Below, in pieces: positions 32,752 to 42,068 of a stretch of 64,000 bases of DNA. Each line of letters begins with the position of its first letter. Position 1 is the first letter of the stretch. The translations under genes and the position numbers were made by a program. The stretch spans positions 8,648-72,647 of the forward strand of contig NZ_JBOHGA010000003.1 of NCBI RefSeq assembly GCF_050699915.1, in the 5' to 3' direction. The stretch comes from Actinophytocola sp050699915 (lineage in GTDB: Bacteria; Actinomycetota; Actinomycetes; Mycobacteriales; Pseudonocardiaceae). A model generated the notes under the pieces. It saw only the letters and a list, made by a program, of their open reading frames with translations. It did no database searches and was not told the origin of the DNA.

Positions 32752-33810
32752 TCAGGAGTCGAAGCCGATGTCCAGGTAGGAGTCGACGTTCTCCTTGGTC
32801 ACCACGGCCGAGTAGGTCGTGATGAACGCGGGGATCTCGTGCTCGGCGAAGTCGGCGACGCCCTTGTTCTGGCCGAGCAGCCGGGCGAGGGAGATGGACG
32901 TGGACGCCATCGACGGGCTGTACAGGACGGTCGCCTTGATGACCGTGTTGTCGGCCTTGATGCGGTCCATCATGTCCCGCGAGCCGGCGCCACCGAGCAT
33001 GATGAACTCGCTGCGGCTGGCCGAGTCGATGGCCGCCATCACGCCGATGCCCTGGTCGTCGTCGTGGTTCCACAGCGCGTCCAGCCTGGTCGCGCCCTGC
33101 AGCAGGTTCGCGGTCTGCTTCTCGCCGGACTCCGCGGTGAACTCCGCCGCCACCCGCGGGCCGACCTTGAACCCGTTGCGCGCCAACGCGTCCTTGAAGC
33201 CCTTGCTGCGTTCCTGGGTCAGCGGCAGCGAGTCGATGCCGGCCACCTCGCCGATGATCGGGCTGGCGACGCTCTTGGCCTTCATCTGCTCGGCGATGTA
33301 GTTGCCGGCGTTGACGCCCATCCGGTAGTTGTCGCCGCCGATCCACGTGCGGTAGGCGAGCGGCGTGTCGAACACCCGGTCCAGGTTGATCACCGGGATG
33401 TCCTTGTCCATCACCTCCTGCGCGGTGGCGGTCAGCGCCTTGCCGTCGAAGGGCAGGATGACCAGCACGTCGACGCCCTCGTTCACCAGCGACTCGACCT
33501 GAGCGATCTGCTGGTTGACGTCGTTGGTGCCCTCGGTGGCCTTCAGCGTCACGTCCTCGAACGCCTCCGACTGGGCCTGCGCGTTCTTGGTGATGGCCGC
33601 GATCCAGCCGTGGTCGGCGGCCGGTGCGGAGAAGCCGATCGTGACCTCCTTGCCGGGCTGGTCGTTGTCGCCACCGCCGGCGGCGACCTGCCCATCGTTG
33701 CCGGCGTTGGCCGGCTCGTTCGAGGTGCAGCCGACGACCAGCGCGCTCGCGCCGAGCGCGGAGGCGCCGAAGAGGAACCGGCGACGGGCCAGGGACGGGT
33801 CGTGGGACAT
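32752..33810 (-). CDS. Sugar ABC transporter substrate-binding lipoprotein (RbsB/XylF type)
   Basis: The 352-residue protein starts at ATG 33810 with an N-terminal twin-arginine lipoprotein signal: three arginines at about 9-11 (LARRRFLFGAS) and a lipidated Cys at about 28 (LVVGC). After a Gly/Asn-rich linker the type-1 periplasmic binding fold begins (VTIGFSAPAADHGWIAAITKNA) with the usual motifs NQQIAQVESLVNEGVDVLVI and PVINLDRVF. It should bind a pentose or hexose outside the membrane for the transporter encoded just upstream. Xylose isomerase in the same operon makes xylose the first candidate. Confidence 0.92.
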   Translation of the reverse strand: MSHDPSLARRRFLFGASALGASALVVGCTSNEPANAGNDGQVAAGGGDNDQPGKEVTIGFSAPAADHGWIAAITKNAQAQSEAFEDVTLKATEGTNDVNQQIAQVESLVNEGVDVLVILPFDGKALTATAQEVMDKDIPVINLDRVFDTPLAYRTWIGGDNYRMGVNAGNYIAEQMKAKSVASPIIGEVAGIDSLPLTQERSKGFKDALARNGFKVGPRVAAEFTAESGEKQTANLLQGATRLDALWNHDDDQGIGVMAAIDSASRSEFIMLGGAGSRDMMDRIKADNTVIKATVLYSPSMASTSISLARLLGQNKGVADFAEHEIPAFITTYSAVVTKENVDSYLDIGFDS

Positions 33811-33854
33811 GGGTACTCCCTTGTGCGGTCTGAAGTGGACAGTGGAGGGCGGGG

Positions 33855-34922
33855 CTATGTCTTTCGTGTCTTGCGGGTTCGGAGCGTGGTGGACTGGAGC
33901 AGCACCGCGGCGACGATGATCACGCCCTTGGCGATGTTCTGGATGTCCGTCTCGAGGTTGTTCTGGGTGAAGATGCTGTTCACCACGGTGAAGATCAGCA
34001 CGCCGATGAGGGTGCCGATCAACGTGCCGCGGCCGCCGGTCAGCAACGTGCCGCCGATGACGACCGCCGCGATCGCGTCCAGCTCGTAGAACTGACCGTT
34101 GGTCGACGCGCCCGATGTGGTGCGGGCGACGACCATGAGCGCCGCGATCCCGCAGCACAGGCCGGCGAGCGCGTACACGTACGCGGTGTGCCGCTTGACG
34201 TTGATGCCGGCCAGACGAGCGGCCTCGGCGTTGCCGCCGACCGCGAACGTGCGGCGGCCGAACGTGGTGCGGTTGAGCAACACCCAGCCGGCCGCGAACA
34301 CCACGGCGAGCATCCAGATCAGCACCGGGATGCCCAGCAGGTCGCCGCGGAAGAACTCGAGGTAGCCCTGCACGGTGACGACCTGCGTGCGCCGCTCGGA
34401 GAGCCGCTCGGCGAGGCCGCGTGCGGAGGCGTACATGGCGAGCGTCGCGATGAACGGCACCACCCGGCCGTACGAGACCAGCACGCCGTTGATCAGACCC
34501 GCGCCCAGGCCGACCGCGAGCGCGCAGCCCACCATCACCCACGCCCCGTAGGACTGGGTGGCGAGCGTGGTCATCCAGACGCTGGCGAGCGCCACCATCG
34601 AGCCGACCGACAGGTCGATGCCGCCCGAGATGATCACGAACGTCATGCCGACGCTGACCACGCCGATCGCCGCCGCGAGGCGCAGCATCGTGGAGATGTT
34701 GCTCTCGGACAGGAACGTGTCGGGCTGGGTGATGTACCCGACCACGCATAGCGCGAGGAGCACGCCGATCAGGATCGCCAGCCGGATGTCCATCCGCAGC
34801 CCGCTCGGCGTGCGCACGCCACCGGTCGGACCGGTCTGCACCGGCTCGGCCTCGAGCGCGGCCTTGGCCTCCGGATCCGGCTTAGGGTCCATTGTGGACT
34901 CCTTGGCCTCGACATCACTCAC
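33855..34922 (-). CDS. Sugar ABC transporter permease (RbsC type)
   Basis: This 355-residue BPD_transp_2 permease has about eight to ten transmembrane helices following a 45-residue polar, acidic N-terminus. Family motifs are GMTFVIISGGIDLSVGSMVAL, VGGNAEAARLAGINVKRH (the loop that docks on the ATPase) and ELDAIAAVVIGGTLLTGGRG. It overlaps the ATPase gene by 4 bp (ATGA). It forms the channel of the ribose/xylose-type importer in this operon. Confidence 0.93.
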   Translation of the reverse strand: MSDVEAKESTMDPKPDPEAKAALEAEPVQTGPTGGVRTPSGLRMDIRLAILIGVLLALCVVGYITQPDTFLSESNISTMLRLAAAIGVVSVGMTFVIISGGIDLSVGSMVALASVWMTTLATQSYGAWVMVGCALAVGLGAGLINGVLVSYGRVVPFIATLAMYASARGLAERLSERRTQVVTVQGYLEFFRGDLLGIPVLIWMLAVVFAAGWVLLNRTTFGRRTFAVGGNAEAARLAGINVKRHTAYVYALAGLCCGIAALMVVARTTSGASTNGQFYELDAIAAVVIGGTLLTGGRGTLIGTLIGVLIFTVVNSIFTQNNLETDIQNIAKGVIIVAAVLLQSTTLRTRKTRKT

Positions 34923-36463
34923 GCCATCACCTCGCTACCTTCCATGACCATGTCGAGCACGGCCGCCTCGGTGAGCTCGCTCGCCGGCGCCTCGGTGAGC
35001 AGGCGGCCCTCACGCATCACGAGCACCCGGTCGGACAGACCGAGCACCTCCGGAACCTCGCTGGAGACCAGGACCACGGCGACCCCGGCCGCCGCGAGCT
35101 CGTGGATCAGCCGGTACAGCTCGGCCCGCGCGCCGACGTCGACGCCGCGGGTCGGCTCGTCCAGCAGCAACACCTTGCAGTCGCGCACCAGCCAGCGGGC
35201 CACGACGGCCTTCTGCTGGTTGCCGCCCGACAGCGTGCGCACCACGCGGCGCGGGTCGGCCGGGCGCAGGTCGAGCCGCTCGAGCGTGGCGCGCGAGTCG
35301 CGCAGCTCCCGGTTGTGGTCGGTGAACCCGACCCGGCTGTACTCCGGCAGGCTCGCGAGCGTCACGTTGTCGGCCACCGACTGGTCCAGCAGCAGGCCCT
35401 GGCTCTTGCGCTCCTCCGGCGCGAGCCCGACCCCGGCGGCGACCGCGGCGGGCACGCTGCCCGGCCGCAGCCGCTTGTCGTTGACCCAGACCGTGCCGGC
35501 GTCGGGCTTGCGCGCGCCGAACACCGTCTCCAGGACCTCGCTGCGGCCGGCGCCGACCAGGCCCGCGAGCCCGACGATCTCGCCGGCGTGCACGGTGAAG
35601 CTGACGTCGTGGAACTCGCTGCCCCGGGTGAGCCCCTCGACCCGCAGCACCTCGTTCGATTCGTCCACAGTGGACACCTCGCGCTTGGGGAAGACGGTCT
35701 CCACCATGCGGCCGGACATCAGGTTCACCAGCTCGCTCGTCGACGTCTTCGCCGCGTCGAGGCCGGCGGCGACCGTGCGGCCGTCCTTGAGCACGGTGAC
35801 CCGGTGGCCGATGCGGCGGATCTCGTCCAGGCGGTGGGAGATGTAGACGACCGAGACGCCCTCGGCGGTCAGCTCGGCCACGATCCGGAACAGGTTGTCG
35901 ACCTCGTCGGCGGCGAGCGCGGCGGTCGGCTCGTCCATGACGATCAGCCGGGCGTCGTGCACGAGCGCGCGGGCCATCGACACCAGCTGCTGGCCGGCCG
36001 AGGACAGCAACGCGACCTCGCGGCCGGGCGGGATCTCCGGGTGGCCCAGCCGGCGCATGAGCGCGCGGGTCTCGTTGCGCATCCGCCGCCGCTGCGGGAA
36101 GCCGAAAACCGCGGGCTCGTGGCCGAGGAAGATGTTCTCCGCGACCGACACCCCGTCGACGAGGTCCAGCTCCTGGTACATCGTCGCGATGCCGCGGTTC
36201 AGGGCGGCGACCGGCGAGCCGAGTGTCGTGGGCTCACCGCGCCAGCTGATCTCCCCCTCGTCCGGCTGGTGCGCGCCGGAGAGAACCTTGATCAGCGTCG
36301 ACTTGCCCGCGCCGTTCTGGCCGAGCAGGCAGTGCACCTCGCCCGCGCGGACCTCGAGGTCCACGCCGTCCAGCGCACGCACGCCGGGGAACGTCTTGAC
36401 GATGCCGGACATCGTCAAGAGAACCTCGGCGTTCTCGTCGTACTCGGTACGCAGCTCTGTCAC
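34919..36463 (-). CDS. Sugar ABC transporter ATP-binding protein (RbsA type)
   Basis: The 514-residue protein has two fused ABC domains. The first carries Walker A GQNGAGKST (48-56), a degenerate signature (LLSSAGQQLVSMARAL) and Walker B LIVMDEPTAAL. The second has an altered Walker A (GLVGAGRSE), signature LSGGNQQK and Walker B VLLLDEPTRGVDV. This asymmetry is typical of RbsA/XylG. The GTG start at 36463 overlaps the stop of the ROK regulator gene (GTGA), so the regulator is the first gene of the operon. Confidence 0.94.
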   Translation of the reverse strand: MTELRTEYDENAEVLLTMSGIVKTFPGVRALDGVDLEVRAGEVHCLLGQNGAGKSTLIKVLSGAHQPDEGEISWRGEPTTLGSPVAALNRGIATMYQELDLVDGVSVAENIFLGHEPAVFGFPQRRRMRNETRALMRRLGHPEIPPGREVALLSSAGQQLVSMARALVHDARLIVMDEPTAALAADEVDNLFRIVAELTAEGVSVVYISHRLDEIRRIGHRVTVLKDGRTVAAGLDAAKTSTSELVNLMSGRMVETVFPKREVSTVDESNEVLRVEGLTRGSEFHDVSFTVHAGEIVGLAGLVGAGRSEVLETVFGARKPDAGTVWVNDKRLRPGSVPAAVAAGVGLAPEERKSQGLLLDQSVADNVTLASLPEYSRVGFTDHNRELRDSRATLERLDLRPADPRRVVRTLSGGNQQKAVVARWLVRDCKVLLLDEPTRGVDVGARAELYRLIHELAAAGVAVVLVSSEVPEVLGLSDRVLVMREGRLLTEAPASELTEAAVLDMVMEGSEVMA

Positions 36464-37779
36464 GCCGGCGCCTCCTCGTCGTCGGGTTGGCTGGTCGGGA
36501 CGACCGTCGGGTCGTCGAGAACGCGGTGCAGGGCCGCGAGCGCGCCGCCGGTGGTGGCCGCGGTGAAGCCGAGCGTCGAGCCGACCACCCGGGCCCCGCC
36601 GGCGCCGGGGGCGAGCACGTTGGCCACGACCTCGTTGCGGATCGGCTCGACGAGCCACTCGGGCAGTGCGGCGAAGTACCCGCCGAGCACCACGACGGCC
36701 GGGTTGAGCAGGTTGACCAGGACCGCCACGCCGAGCCCGAGTGCGGTGCCGATCTGGTGCAGGGCGTCCAGCGTGCGGCGGTCCCGCTGCTCGGCCCGCG
36801 CCCGGACGATGCCCATCCGCTTGTCGAGGTCGAGCGTGGGGTCGCGGACCGGGTCGTCGGGGTCGGCGCACGCGTGCAGCAGGGCACCGAGGCCGACCTG
36901 GGTCTCCCAGCAGCCGCGCCGCCCGCAGGAGCAGTACGGACCGAGCGGGTCCATGGCCATGTGCCCGATCTCGCCGGCGAAGCCGATCGAGCCGCGGATC
37001 AGCCGGCCGCCGGCGATCACGCCGCAGCCGATGCCGAAGTCGCCGGTGAGGTAGGCGAGGTCGGTGACGTTCCCGCTCATGGTGGCGAGCTCGGCCTCCG
37101 CGCCGAGGTTGGCGTCGTTGTCGACGGCGATGTGGTCCAGCGGCAGCCGGGTGCGCGCGGCCAGCCCGTCCGCGACCGCGACGTCGCGCCACCGCAGCCG
37201 CGGGGCGAAGGTGACGGTGCCGGCGTCGCGGTCGACCAGGCCCGGGACCGAGACGGTGAGCCCGACCGGCGGGCCGACGAGGCCCTCGACCTCGGCGAGG
37301 GCGGTGTTGGCGAGCTCGGCGAGCTGGTCGATCGCGCGCTCGGGCCCGATGCCCGGCACGTCGCAGAGGACCCGTCGGCGGAAGAGGAGCTCGCCGGACA
37401 GGTCCGTGACGGCCGCGCCGACGTGTCCGACGTGCACGTCCAGCCCGATGCCGCACACGCTGGTCGGCCGCAGGTCCACGAGCTGGCCGGGCCGGCCCTG
37501 CCCGCCCGCGGAGACGCCGGCGGAGTGCACGAGCCCGCGCAGCTCGAGGTCGGTGACCAGGCTGGAGACGGTGGCCTTGGAGAGGCCGGAGCGGACCGCC
37601 AACTGGGCCCGGGACAGCGCGCCGTGCTCGCGGAGGGTCCGCACCAGAAGTGCGAGGTTCCCTCGGCGCAGACCAGCCTGGTCCACGGGGCGGCTCTGGC
37701 CCACCGGCTCTACTCCACTTCGTTGAGGCGCCGATCGAACATCGGTGCTCAAGCTCACAAGAAAGCGTCCCGTAGGCAC
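36460..37779 (-). CDS. ROK-family transcriptional regulator, first gene of the sugar operon
   Basis: The 439-residue protein is started at GTG 37779; a second GTG at 37758 is also possible. An N-terminal winged helix (LLVRTLREHGALSRAQLAVRSGLSKATVSSLVTDLELRGLV in part) is followed by the ROK sugar-kinase-like domain with DNDANLGAEAE and the zinc motif CSCGRRGCWET. Such proteins (XylR, NagC types) repress sugar genes until the sugar or its phosphate binds. Being co-transcribed with the ABC genes, it is likely the local, autoregulated repressor of the transport and xyl/ebo block. Confidence 0.9.
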   Translation of the reverse strand: MPTGRFLVSLSTDVRSAPQRSGVEPVGQSRPVDQAGLRRGNLALLVRTLREHGALSRAQLAVRSGLSKATVSSLVTDLELRGLVHSAGVSAGGQGRPGQLVDLRPTSVCGIGLDVHVGHVGAAVTDLSGELLFRRRVLCDVPGIGPERAIDQLAELANTALAEVEGLVGPPVGLTVSVPGLVDRDAGTVTFAPRLRWRDVAVADGLAARTRLPLDHIAVDNDANLGAEAELATMSGNVTDLAYLTGDFGIGCGVIAGGRLIRGSIGFAGEIGHMAMDPLGPYCSCGRRGCWETQVGLGALLHACADPDDPVRDPTLDLDKRMGIVRARAEQRDRRTLDALHQIGTALGLGVAVLVNLLNPAVVVLGGYFAALPEWLVEPIRNEVVANVLAPGAGGARVVGSTLGFTAATTGGALAALHRVLDDPTVVPTSQPDDEEAPA

Positions 37780-37910
37780 ATCTATCGAGGCAATACGCCG
37801 TTTGGCGCAACATCCAGGCCGGTCTTTCGCGGAGAAGCGTCAAAAGTTTGGCTGATTCAACACGAAGCTACAAACCAGTCCACGTGGGTAACCAACAGCA
37901 ACCGCGGGGC
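37780..37910 (-). promoter_or_regulatory. Probable promoter/operator region of the sugar-ebo block
   Basis: This 131-bp gap between the two ROK genes is the only long non-coding stretch upstream of the transport operon. It is less GC-rich than its surroundings and contains the small inverted repeat CGCC-GTTT-GGCG (37798-37809) and the AT-richer segment AAAAGTTTGG to CTACAAACC (37843-37875). No certain -35/-10 pair was found. Read together with the regulator downstream, an operator here is likely. Confidence 0.45.
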
Positions 37911-39122
37911 CTACTCCCGGGGGGAGGGGACGGCAAATGTTCGATCTGTTGCCGACCAGGCTGCGCCGGTTACGCCGGCCAGTTCGCCGAGCTCCGAGAG
38001 CACGATCGGCAGGTTGCCCGTCGCCAGGGGAAGCGAGCGGCGGTACACCGAGCTGCGCACCTCGGCGAGCAGCGGGTGCCCGAGCCGGGACACGCCGCCG
38101 CCGATGACGACCATGCCCGGGTTCAGGAAGCTCACCAGCGAGGCCACCACGTGCCCGAGCCGCCGCCCGCCCTCGCGGACCAGGTTGGCCGCCGCGAAGT
38201 CGCCGGCCACCGCCGCCTCGCCGACGTCCTGTGCGGTCAGCTTGCCGCGCTGGGTGAGCAGCTCGGCGAGCATCGTGGACCGGCCGCTGCGCGCCAGCGT
38301 CAACGCGTCGCGGGCCAGCGCCGCGCCGCCGAAGTACGCCTCCAGGCAGCCGACCTCGCCGCACGCGCAGGCCGGGCCGTAGTCGTCGAGCCGGATGTGG
38401 CCGATGTCGCCCGCGGTGCCGGCCACCCCGCGGTACACCCGGCCGCCGAGCACGATGCCGCAGCCGATGCCGGTGCCGACCTTGACGAAGATGAGGTCGT
38501 CCAGGGACCGGGCGACTCCGGCGTGCCGCTCGCCCAGCGCCATCACGTTCACGTCGTTGTCCACGGTGACCGGGCAGCCCCACTTCCCGGCGAGCTCGTC
38601 GCGCACCGGATACCGGTCCCAGCCGGGCATGATCGGCGGCGCGACCGGCATGCCGTCGCGGAAGCTGACCGGCCCGGGCAGGCCGATGCCGGCGCCGATG
38701 AGCCGGCCGGGCGCCTTGTCCCGCACCCGGTTGACGAGGTCCACGACCAGTCCGAGCACCGGCACCGGGCCGAGCCGGACCTCGCAGTCCTCGCTCTCGC
38801 TGGCCAGCACCTCGCAGCGGCCGTCGGTGATCGCGACGTTGACCGACGTGGCGCCGACGTCGGCGGCCACGAACCGCAGGTCGTCGGCCAGGTGCACGAG
38901 CGTGGAGCGCCGGCCGCCGCGGCTCGCGGCCGGGCCGCCGATCTCCACCAGGCCGGTGTCGACGAGCCGGGTCAGCTCGCCGGTCAGCTTCGCCCTCGGC
39001 AGGTCGAGCCGCTCGCCGAGCGCCACCCGGGACATCGGTCCCTCGTCCCGCAGCAACGCGAGCAGCCTGGACTGTTGGCGGGAACGGACGCCCGGCTGCT
39101 GGCCGGCGTTCGATGCGGTCAT
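37911..39122 (-). CDS. Second ROK-family transcriptional regulator
   Basis: The 403-residue protein is started at ATG 39122 (MTASNAGQQPG) because GAGGAG lies 7 nt upstream. It has a winged helix (RLLALLRDEGPMSRVALGERLDL), the ROK domain with VDNDVNVMALGE, and zinc motif CACGEVGCLEAY. It is a distant paralogue of the first ROK regulator, in the same orientation and 131 bp away. A perfect 15-bp inverted repeat in its upstream region looks like its own operator. The ligand is unknown; control of the neighbouring xyl/ebo genes is possible. Confidence 0.9.
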   Translation of the reverse strand: MTASNAGQQPGVRSRQQSRLLALLRDEGPMSRVALGERLDLPRAKLTGELTRLVDTGLVEIGGPAASRGGRRSTLVHLADDLRFVAADVGATSVNVAITDGRCEVLASESEDCEVRLGPVPVLGLVVDLVNRVRDKAPGRLIGAGIGLPGPVSFRDGMPVAPPIMPGWDRYPVRDELAGKWGCPVTVDNDVNVMALGERHAGVARSLDDLIFVKVGTGIGCGIVLGGRVYRGVAGTAGDIGHIRLDDYGPACACGEVGCLEAYFGGAALARDALTLARSGRSTMLAELLTQRGKLTAQDVGEAAVAGDFAAANLVREGGRRLGHVVASLVSFLNPGMVVIGGGVSRLGHPLLAEVRSSVYRRSLPLATGNLPIVLSELGELAGVTGAAWSATDRTFAVPSPRE

Positions 39123-39155
39123 GAGCGGACTCCTCGCCGAATGTCTCTTTGGTGC

Positions 39156-39219
39156 CGAACATGATTCGAAGCTCAACCCGTGACCGCAGGCCCGCTCGAA
39201 CACCTTCGAATCATGTTCG
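39156..39219. promoter_or_regulatory. Perfect inverted repeat upstream of the second ROK gene
   Basis: CGAACATGATTCGAA at 39156-39170 and its exact reverse complement at 39205-39219 are separated by 34 bp. The pair lies 34 bp upstream of the ROK start codon. The half-sites are AT-richer than the surroundings and each contains TTCGAA. This fits a two-site operator of a dimeric or tetrameric regulator, most simply the ROK protein itself. Confidence 0.7.
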
Positions 39220-39330
39220 TCCATTTAACCCCCCGCCCCAGCTGGCCGGACGTAGACTTCGGCGCCCCGCGACCCGAGTCCCCACCTGGCCGCGGCGTGA
39301 ATCTGCAACCTGGACCTTCTGGAGATGCGC

Positions 39331-39516
39331 ATGGCGGCGAAGTTCGAGATCTACACGGACTCCAAGGGCGAGTTCCGCTTCCGGCTCAAGGCCGGCAACG
39401 GCGAGATCGTCGCGACCGGCGAGAGCTACAAGACGAAGTCCGGCGTGATCAACGGCGTGGACGCCGTCAAGCGGGCCGCGGCCGAGGGCGAGATCGACGA
39501 CAAGACCGGCGCCTGA
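39331..39516 (+). CDS. YegP-family (DUF1508) small protein
   Basis: The 61-residue protein is started at ATG 39331; a GGAG 6 nt upstream favours it over the ATG at 39325. One DUF1508 repeat is present: KFEIYTDSKGEFRFRLKAGNGEIVATGESYKTKSG. Bacterial members often have one or two such repeats; the function is unknown, with links to stress. It is monocistronic, followed by a strong hairpin terminator. Confidence 0.9.
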   Translation: MAAKFEIYTDSKGEFRFRLKAGNGEIVATGESYKTKSGVINGVDAVKRAAAEGEIDDKTGA

Positions 39517-39535
39517 TCGTCGGCGAATTCACCCC

Positions 39536-39577
39536 GACGGGGGCTTACCGCCACGTTTGGCTGGTAGAGCCCCCGTC
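39536..39577 (+). terminator. Terminator after the YegP-like gene
   Basis: The arms GACGGGGGCT (39536-39545) and AGCCCCCGTC (39568-39577) match over 10 bp. The loop itself can pair further (TACCGCCA with TGGCTGGTA, one bulge), giving a long imperfect stem. It is 19 bp after the stop codon. Confidence 0.75.
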
Positions 39578-39634
39578 CTCGGCTGCCCGGAGGGTCGGCG
39601 CGAGCCAAGTCGACCTTGGCCCTAGGCTGGCTCC

Positions 39635-40957
39635 GTGCGTCACGCAACCGTCAGGTTCGTTCCCGCCTTCGTCGTGTCGCTGTGTGCCCTGGTCATCGCG
39701 GTTGTGGTGGCCGCGCCGGGCGCATCGGCCGGGCAGCGGACAGCCCGCAATGCCCAGCCGCAGACCCAGGACCAGGGGGGCGCCTGCCAGGCCCGGCAGC
39801 TGCCGCCGGCGCCCATCGACACGTCGGAGGAGCCGAAGCCCGGGGAGCCCAGTCCGGAACCCCTGCCGATACCGGAAGACCCGGTCGGGGGACCACAGAT
39901 GGGTGACTGCGGCATCGTTCGCCCCGACGGCACGCCCTCACCTCCCGGCGGTCTCAGCGCCGCCACGTGGACCATCACCGACCTCGAGAGCGGCGACGTG
40001 CTGGCCGCCAAGGACCCGCACGCGCGCGAGCGGCCCGCCTCACTGATCAAGAACCTGCTCGCCATCGTCGTGATCCGCGAGCTGCGCCCGGACACGAAGG
40101 TCAAGGGCACGAAGCAGGACGCGAACCAGGAAGGCACGAAGGTCGGCGTCGGCCCCGGCGGCAACTACACGGTCGACCAGCTGCTGCACGCGCTGATCAT
40201 GCGGTCCGGCAACGACGCGGCGTGGGCGCTGGCCCGCGCGCTGGGCGGCGTCGACGCGGCGCTGGAGAAGATGAACGCGCTGGCCAAGGAGATCGGTGCG
40301 CTCGACACCCGTGCGGCCACCCCCTCCGGCCTCGACGGGCCGGGCATGACGACGTCGGCCTACGACCAGAGCCTGATCTTCCGCGCCGCGATGAAGTACG
40401 ACGAGTTCGCCGAAGCCGCGACCACCCGGTCCATCCAGTTCCCGGGCCACTCCGGCAAACCCGGCTTCCAGGTCGACAACGACAACCGGCTGCTGGACAG
40501 CTACGAGGGCTTCATCGGCGGCAAGACCGGCTTCACCGACGACGCCCGGCACACCTACGTGGGCGGGGCCGAGCGCGACGGCCGGCGGCTCGCGGTGGTG
40601 CTGTTGCGCGGCGAACGCAACCCGGAGCCGTTGGGCGACCAGGCCGCCAAGCTGCTGGACTACGGCTTCCGGCTGGCGGCCGCGGACGTGCGCCCGATCG
40701 GCGAGCTGGTCGACCGCGCGCCGGAGGCGCAGCCCAAGCAGAGCCAGGACGACAACGAGGACGGCGACAACGGCGACGCCGTCCGCGAACCGGTCGACGA
40801 CGCGGCGGGCACGGTTCCCGCGAGCACGGAGCGCTCGGCCTTCGGCAACGTCGGCCTGCCGCTGGTGTTGCTCGCCGGCTTGGCGGCGTTCGTGACGATG
40901 GCCATGTGGTTCCGGCGGCGGCGGGCCCGCATCGCCCGCGCGAACCGCACGTCCTGA
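39635..40957 (+). CDS. D-alanyl-D-alanine carboxypeptidase (PBP5 family)
   Basis: The 440-residue protein is started at the GTG at 39635. A signal peptide (AFVVSLCALVIAVVVAAPGASA) is followed by a Pro/Glu-rich linker and the S11 peptidase domain. The SxxK nucleophile motif is in ARERPASLIKN (about 136-139), SGN is in IMRSGNDAAW (about 191), and KTG is in GGKTGFTDDA (about 296). A Asp/Glu-rich linker and one C-terminal membrane helix (LVLLAGLAAFVTMAMWF) plus an Arg-rich cytoplasmic end anchor it. It trims the terminal D-Ala of peptidoglycan stem peptides on the outer face of the membrane. Confidence 0.92.
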   Translation: MRHATVRFVPAFVVSLCALVIAVVVAAPGASAGQRTARNAQPQTQDQGGACQARQLPPAPIDTSEEPKPGEPSPEPLPIPEDPVGGPQMGDCGIVRPDGTPSPPGGLSAATWTITDLESGDVLAAKDPHARERPASLIKNLLAIVVIRELRPDTKVKGTKQDANQEGTKVGVGPGGNYTVDQLLHALIMRSGNDAAWALARALGGVDAALEKMNALAKEIGALDTRAATPSGLDGPGMTTSAYDQSLIFRAAMKYDEFAEAATTRSIQFPGHSGKPGFQVDNDNRLLDSYEGFIGGKTGFTDDARHTYVGGAERDGRRLAVVLLRGERNPEPLGDQAAKLLDYGFRLAAADVRPIGELVDRAPEAQPKQSQDDNEDGDNGDAVREPVDDAAGTVPASTERSAFGNVGLPLVLLAGLAAFVTMAMWFRRRRARIARANRTS

Positions 40958-41004
40958 CAGTCCCTCCTGACCGGAGTCCTAACCGGACGTCCATACAGGA
41001 CAGA

Positions 41005-42018
41005 TCAGCGTGAGCGGGAACGCCTGCCCCACAACAGGCCCAGCAGTGCGCCCGCGCCCAGCAGCCCCGCCGCATCGCGGGCACGTGGGCCGCTGCGCAC
41101 CTCCAGCACCGGGCGGATCACCGCCGGCGGCGGCGGTTCCGGCGCGGCCGCATGCAGGTTCTCCTTCGCGGTGGCCGTCCACGCCGTGATGAACAGCAGG
41201 AAACGCGACACCAGGTTCGCGAACACCAGCAGGCCGATGATCGGGCCGAACAGCACGCCCGTCGGCGACGTGGTGACGCTCGCCAGGAACACCGTGGCCA
41301 GCTGCTTGAGGATCTCGAAGCCGATCGCGGCCCCGATGGCGCCGCGAACCGCCGACCGGGCGCTCACCTTCTCCCGCGGCAGCCGGGAGATCACCCAGAT
41401 GAACACCACCCAGTTCGCCGCGAGCGCCAGCGCGATCGTGGCCACTCGCAACAGGAACACCGCCCAGGCGTCGTCGTCCAGGCCCATCCAGTCGAGCAGC
41501 AGCGAGCCCAGCCCGCTGCCCGCCGCGGTCAGCCCGAACGAGATCGCCAGCGCCAAACCCAGTCCCAGCAGGGAAAGCAGGTCCGAGGCCGACTTCTTCA
41601 GGAACGGCACTTCCTTGTGCTCGATGCCCCACTGGGCGGTCAGCGCGTCGCGCAGGTTGCTCATCCAGCCCAGGCCCGAGTACGCGGCGGTCAGCAACCC
41701 GATCACGCCGACCGCGCCGCGTGACTCGATGGCCCCGTCGACGATGTCGTTCACCATCTGCTCGAGACCGGGCGGCACCGCCGTGGTGATCGACTCCTTC
41801 AGGTTCTCCAGCTGCACCGGATCGCCGGCGACGACGAACCCGACGACCGCGAACGCGATCATCACCATCGGGAACAGCGACAGCACGCTGAAGTACGTGA
41901 TCGCGGCCGCGTAGTGGTTGCCGTTCCGCTCGGTGAACGCCTCGTACGCGCGCACCAGGTGATCGAGCCACGGCCGCTGTCGACGTTGCCTGGCGAGCCA
42001 GGACTCCTTTTCCGCCAC
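41005..42018 (-). CDS. YihY/BrkB-family inner membrane protein
   Basis: The 337-residue membrane protein has about six helices. The family begins with the pattern HLVRAYEAFTERNGNHYAAAITYFSVLSLFPMVM in part, and contains GVIGLLTAAYSGLGWMSNLRDALTAQWGIE later. The GTG start at 42018 is supported by AGGAG-free context only, so the exact start is less certain. The family was once called ribonuclease BN but it is a membrane protein of unclear function. A polar Pro/Arg-rich C-terminus with an extra short hydrophobic stretch (LLGAGALLGLLWG) ends it. It is 50 bp downstream of trpS. Confidence 0.9.
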   Translation of the reverse strand: MAEKESWLARQRRQRPWLDHLVRAYEAFTERNGNHYAAAITYFSVLSLFPMVMIAFAVVGFVVAGDPVQLENLKESITTAVPPGLEQMVNDIVDGAIESRGAVGVIGLLTAAYSGLGWMSNLRDALTAQWGIEHKEVPFLKKSASDLLSLLGLGLALAISFGLTAAGSGLGSLLLDWMGLDDDAWAVFLLRVATIALALAANWVVFIWVISRLPREKVSARSAVRGAIGAAIGFEILKQLATVFLASVTTSPTGVLFGPIIGLLVFANLVSRFLLFITAWTATAKENLHAAAPEPPPPAVIRPVLEVRSGPRARDAAGLLGAGALLGLLWGRRSRSR

Positions 42019-42068
42019 GGGTTCGACGCTATCCCGGCGATCGGCTCACCGCAGGGCGAAACGCCTGC

